This document shows, in pieces, positions 14,559-17,429 of a DNA stretch of 17,429 nt. Numbering within the stretch: position 1 is the stretch's first letter; each line of letters opens with the position of its first letter. The stretch comes from Candidatus Pacearchaeota archaeon (GTDB taxonomy: Archaea; Nanoarchaeota; Nanoarchaeia; Pacearchaeales; GW2011-AR1), in the NCBI GenBank assembly GCA_002686195.1, contig NZAS01000084.1:1-17429 (forward strand), read 5' to 3'. The notes beneath the pieces are model-generated. The model saw nothing but the letters and a program-made list of their open reading frames with translations. It was not told the origin of the DNA and ran no database searches. The position numbers and the translations under genes were made by a program.

Positions 14559-15489
14559 AATAATCCCTATCTCCATACCCATCATGGTTTGTTATGGCCA
14601 ACATCTCATGGGTATCCATCTCATCAGCAGTTAGAGAAGAATATTCTTCTGTCAAAACATTTTTACCTTTATTTTCATGTTCTCTAAGTGTTATAAAATC
14701 ACCCTCAACATATGTAAATGGAATTTCTTCCTTACTTATTAATACTTCATCTAATTTTTCACCAGGTCTTAATCCCACTTCTTCAATATTATCTGACATC
14801 ACCTGTGCTAGTTTTAACATATTGACTGTTTTCATTTTTTTAGATAAAACGAAACCTTCTTCCGTATAAGTTTTTAACATCGCGGTGTGAATTAACTCCG
14901 CGGCTTCGTTTTTTGAAAACATCAATCTATTCATCCGTCTATCTGTTAATAGTAAAGCTTTATTTGCATCTTTTAATCTTGACCAAAAAGGTAAAACTGA
15001 TCCATGACTGTGAGTAACATTTCCAAACCTACAAGTAGAAAATTTACTCCTATCACTATTTGCTTCCATAAACATTTTTTCCATTAATAATTTACTGTAT
15101 CCATAATTATTGTAAGGTTCACATGCTTTATCAGTACTGATACCTACTGTGACTGGAACATGAAACTCATAAGAACATTCAATAATATTTAAACTCCCTA
15201 CTATATTTGACTTTACCATTTGTATTGGCGCTATTTCTCCAGTGTCCACATGTTTTAATGCAGCTGTGTGAATAATTACATCTGGTTTAATTTTTGAAAT
15301 TGTTTTCATCAATGAAAGTTTGTCTTCAACTGAACCTAAAATCACTTCTACTTCATTAAAACTTCGTTTCAAAGATACTTGCATTTTTTCATTTCTACTG
15401 TAGCTAAAAAACTTGTAATCATCATAATAATTTTTTATGAAAGAACTACCTATCGTTCCTGAACCACCTGTTATTAAAATTTTTTTCAT
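14545..15489 (-). CDS. UDP-GlcNAc 4,6-dehydratase-like SDR (FlaA1/PseB/CapD type), 314 aa
   Basis: GGSGTIGSS (residues 8-16) binds NADP. HTAALKHVDTGEIAP (74-88), STDKACEPYNNYGYSK (118-133), CRFGNVTHSHGSVLP (153-167) and RPGEKLDE (241-248) are the landmarks of soluble polysaccharide-biosynthesis dehydratases. The catalytic D120, K121 and Y129 have the same spacing as D132, K133 and Y141 of FlaA1, and K133 completes YxxxK. It would turn UDP-GlcNAc into a 4-keto-6-deoxy intermediate, the first step of the nonulosonic acid route. There is no membrane region, unlike PglF-type or long CapD proteins. The final 40 or so residues after the RPGEK motif are acidic and histidine-containing. A strong AGGAG Shine-Dalgarno that overlaps the neuC stop precedes its ATG. 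Confidence 0.85.
   Translation of the reverse strand: MKKILITGGSGTIGSSFIKNYYDDYKFFSYSRNEKMQVSLKRSFNEVEVILGSVEDKLSLMKTISKIKPDVIIHTAALKHVDTGEIAPIQMVKSNIVGSLNIIECSYEFHVPVTVGISTDKACEPYNNYGYSKLLMEKMFMEANSDRSKFSTCRFGNVTHSHGSVLPFWSRLKDANKALLLTDRRMNRLMFSKNEAAELIHTAMLKTYTEEGFVLSKKMKTVNMLKLAQVMSDNIEEVGLRPGEKLDEVLISKEEIPFTYVEGDFITLREHENKGKNVLTEEYSSLTADEMDTHEMLAITNHDGYGDRDYYGVH
14564..14568 (-). promoter_or_regulatory. Shine-Dalgarno site deciding the formyltransferase start
   Basis: AGGGA on the minus strand, five bases before ATG 14556-14558 (AGGG is six bases away). It supports this ATG over the upstream in-frame ATG codons at 14585, 14582 and 14576. Confidence 0.5.
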
Positions 15490-15495
15490 TTTGTT

Positions 15496-15501
15496 CTCCT
15501 A
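15496..15501 (-). promoter_or_regulatory. Shine-Dalgarno overlapping the neuC stop (TAGGAG)
   Basis: The TAG stop of the epimerase gene forms the start of TAGGAG, six bases before the dehydratase ATG at 15487-15489. It suggests re-initiation by ribosomes that finish the upstream gene. Confidence 0.7.
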
Positions 15502-16641
15502 GTAAGTAATTCTTTTTTGTATAATTTTATTACCGATGTTTATTTTTTTTAAAATATCTATAATCCTACTTGCAGATTTTCCGTCACCATATGGATTTAT
15601 ACAATATTTAACATCTTTTAAAAATTTCTTATCATTTAATATTTTATTTATAGCTCCAGTTATTTCGTATTCTTCATAATCTACATCTATCACGTTTCTT
15701 GGTCTCAACCTACCTTGTTGTCTTGTTCCAATATTTATGGTTGGAACTTTAAATGTAGCAGTTTCATGGATACCTGAACTGGAATTTCCTATCAAAGCTG
15801 TAGTATAACTTAGTAAAGAAACATAATCTTTCAAAGACAACGTTGTAAAATACTTTATATTACTATTTTTTATTTCTCCTATTATAGCCTGAAAACCTGC
15901 ATCATTATTTGGATAAATCAAAACACTTTCTACACCACTTTTCTTTACCGCTTTTAAAGTTTCTTTTATTTGTTTTTTAGCATTATGTAATTCCGTTGTA
16001 ACAGGATGTTGTAAAACTAAAAAAAACTTTTTATGTACATCTATATTAAACTTCTTTTTTATTTCATCTGGAGAACTTATATCAATATCCAACATGGCAT
16101 CAATTGATGGGCATCCTACAACAAAAATATGTTTAGGTATTTCACCCATTCTAATTAACCTATTTTTAGCATCATTATTACTAACTAAATGATAATGTGA
16201 AAATTTACTAACAGCATGTCTAATAGATTCATCAATTGTACCACTTACTTCTCCACCTTGAATATGCACAACCGGTATATTCATATGAGCACCTGCAATT
16301 GAAACTGCTAAATTTGCACCTATGTCAAATCCAGATAAAATTATATCTGGTTTGGAATCCTCTATAGCTTTAACTAATCCCATTGTCACACGTCCCAATG
16401 CAATAGTCATTTCAGCACCACTATCTCTATCTATATCATCTTCAAACATTTTTATAGTTTTAAAAACTTTAAATCCACCATCTTTTATTTCGTTAATAGT
16501 TTTACCGTGACTATCTAATAAATGTATGCCTGTAACAACTAAATCATAATTTAAATGTACATCATCACTTATCAGTTCTAATATAGGTTTAAATCTACTA
16601 AAATCTGCTCTTCTTTCTGTAACCACGAATACATTTCTCAT
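15499..16641 (-). CDS. neuC: Hydrolysing UDP-N-acetylglucosamine-type 2-epimerase, NeuC/LegG-like, 380 aa
   Basis: The protein has the two-domain GT-B layout of hydrolysing 2-epimerases. [14 protein letters not shown] (residues 6-19) is the N-terminal nucleotide-sugar loop with R10. [19 protein letters not shown] (125-143) is the hallmark NeuC motif with E131 and H142. QHP (211-213), GNSSSGIHE (285-293), GTRQQGR (305-311) and NPYGDGKSA (349-357) complete the UDP-binding side. Length is normal. NeuC releases UDP and inverts C2 to give a free N-acetylmannosamine-type sugar; in the legionaminic route (LegG) the substrate is the 2,4-diamido-6-deoxy sugar. With a dehydratase and an aminotransferase in the same unit, the LegG role is more likely than plain ManNAc production. 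The ATG overlaps the neuB stop as ATGA. Confidence 0.92.
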   Translation of the reverse strand: MRNVFVVTERRADFSRFKPILELISDDVHLNYDLVVTGIHLLDSHGKTINEIKDGGFKVFKTIKMFEDDIDRDSGAEMTIALGRVTMGLVKAIEDSKPDIILSGFDIGANLAVSIAGAHMNIPVVHIQGGEVSGTIDESIRHAVSKFSHYHLVSNNDAKNRLIRMGEIPKHIFVVGCPSIDAMLDIDISSPDEIKKKFNIDVHKKFFLVLQHPVTTELHNAKKQIKETLKAVKKSGVESVLIYPNNDAGFQAIIGEIKNSNIKYFTTLSLKDYVSLLSYTTALIGNSSSGIHETATFKVPTINIGTRQQGRLRPRNVIDVDYEEYEITGAINKILNDKKFLKDVKYCINPYGDGKSASRIIDILKKINIGNKIIQKRITY

Positions 16642-17429
16642 TTAAAATCTTCCCATGTTAAATGTCTATCGTCCTTAATATCTTTAATCGCTACCTTTCC
16701 AAGTAAAGTTTTATAATGTTCTGCTTTAATATTACCAGTTCCTGGTCTTTTTACCCAAATATTATCTTCACTTAGTTTTTCACCTTTTGATATATCTTTA
16801 ATAGAAACAACTGTAGCAAAAGCAAAATCCATAGTAACTTGTTCTTCTATAAGCTCTGATTTACTACCACCTCTCATTTTAAAAACTTCTTCACTACCTC
16901 TTATCAATTCTCCTAATTCTTTAGTATCCATAGAATTTAATATATCAGGACCTTCTCTATCTTTCGTATCTATGAAGTGTCTTTCTAAAATTGAAGCTCC
17001 TAATGCCGTGGCTGCCAAACAAGCATTATTATTTGTTGTATGATCAGATAAACCTATAACAACATTTGGAAAATTATCTTTTAATTCTACCATAGCTCCA
17101 AGTCTAACAAGATGAAAGGGTGTTGGATATAAATTAGTAGTATGTAACAAAGCATATTGGATATTATTATCTTCTAATATCTTAACTGTTTTTTTCACAC
17201 TTTCTATGGTGTTCATACCAGTTGATACTATCATTGGTTTACCAAAAGATGCAACATGTTCTATCAAAGGATAATTATTACACTCACCTGAACCAATTTT
17301 ATAAGCAGAAACTCCCATCTTTTCTAACCTGTCAGCCGCGGCTCTTGAAAATGGTGTACTTATAAAAATAGCACCTTTCGATTCAACATAATTTTTTAAT
17401 TCTATTTCATCATCTTCAGATAAAGCACA
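16638..17429 (-). CDS. neuB: Nonulosonic acid (N-acetylneuraminate/legionaminate-type) synthase, 5' part missing
   Basis: The frame stays open to the window edge: the 37 codons before the internal ATG at 17318 read through [17 protein letters not shown], conserved NeuB sequence, so that ATG is not the start. About 263 of some 340-350 residues are visible. [16 protein letters not shown] and HTTNLYPTP belong to the PEP-condensing barrel. The two Mn-binding histidines, in LSDHT and LERHF, are 21 residues apart, as in Neisseria NeuB. The last 60 residues form the SAF (antifreeze-like) domain, with KRPGTG as in NeuB. It would join PEP to a mannosamine-type sugar to form the nine-carbon acid. KRPGTG favours NeuB/LegI over pseudaminate synthase, but the real substrate depends on the upstream enzymes. 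Confidence 0.93.
   Translation of the reverse strand, partial: CALSEDDEIELKNYVESKGAIFISTPFSRAAADRLEKMGVSAYKIGSGECNNYPLIEHVASFGKPMIVSTGMNTIESVKKTVKILEDNNIQYALLHTTNLYPTPFHLVRLGAMVELKDNFPNVVIGLSDHTTNNNACLAATALGASILERHFIDTKDREGPDILNSMDTKELGELIRGSEEVFKMRGGSKSELIEEQVTMDFAFATVVSIKDISKGEKLSEDNIWVKRPGTGNIKAEHYKTLLGKVAIKDIKDDRHLTWEDFK

Noticed and set aside
14594..14869. Plus-strand open frame of 91 codons
   Set aside because: It is antisense to the dehydratase 3' part, Ser-rich and without a ribosome site.
15645..15652. TATAAATA on the minus strand, similar to a T4-type late promoter
   Set aside because: It lies inside the neuC coding region and such octamers are expected by chance in DNA this AT-rich; it is not upstream of a gene.
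16322..16510. Plus-strand open frame of 62 codons
   Set aside because: It is antisense to neuC and has no recognisable features.
16638..17429. Pseudaminate synthase (PseI) as identity of the synthase
   Set aside because: The SAF-domain KRPGTG motif and the NeuC partner fit NeuB/LegI better, though the substrate is not proven.

Overview
The window is a 17.4-kb, strongly AT-rich stretch (codons end mostly in A or T) in which every supported gene lies on the minus strand, so transcription runs from base 17429 down to base 1. Nineteen genes, plus the first nine codons of a twentieth at the left edge, are packed with gaps of 11 bases or fewer or with short overlaps, many of the ATGA/GTGA type. 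I see no internal promoter, terminator, tRNA, rRNA, CRISPR array or insertion sequence. TAA, TAG and TGA all act as stops, so the code is standard. The content is almost entirely enzymes that make, activate, modify and transfer sugars. The base composition, the gene packing and the family mix (2OG-Fe(II) oxygenase, small orphan gene, unusual GT-A transferases, nonulosonic acid genes) suggest a marine microbe or a large tailed phage of one. No predicted protein has a convincing membrane segment or signal peptide, and no flippase, polymerase or ABC transporter is present. That argues for a phage or a protein-glycosylation island over a standard O-antigen locus, but the sequence does not settle it.

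Right-hand module (about 17429 to 11141): a nonulosonic (sialic-acid-like) acid pathway. In transcription order it holds a NeuB-type synthase (cut by the window edge), a NeuC-type hydrolysing 2-epimerase, a FlaA1/PseB-type UDP-GlcNAc 4,6-dehydratase, a formyltransferase, a polysaccharide-deacetylase-family protein, a NeuA-type CMP-sugar synthetase and a DegT-family aminotransferase. This is nearly a full set for a CMP-activated 5,7-diamino-nonulosonic acid of the legionaminic/pseudaminic type. There is no acetyltransferase; a formyltransferase and a deacetylase stand in its place, which suggests an N-formylated product.

Middle module (11151 to 6928): a GT-A glycosyltransferase, an RfbH/DdhC-type PLP and Fe-S sugar 3-dehydrase (active-site His instead of Lys), a GDP-fucose-synthase-like SDR that appears to lack key catalytic residues, and a second glycosyltransferase related to the first. 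With the probable GDP-mannose 4,6-dehydratase starting at the left edge, these could make a 3,6-dideoxy sugar.

Left-hand module (6916 to 1): an 81-residue orphan, two tandem paralogous glycosyltransferases, a B12-binding-type radical SAM enzyme, a 2OG-Fe(II) oxygenase, a GT42/DUF115-like protein that is the best candidate to transfer the nonulosonic acid, a small class I methyltransferase, a further GT-A-like protein, and the start of the probable gmd gene. Together these could assemble and decorate a complex surface or virion glycan.
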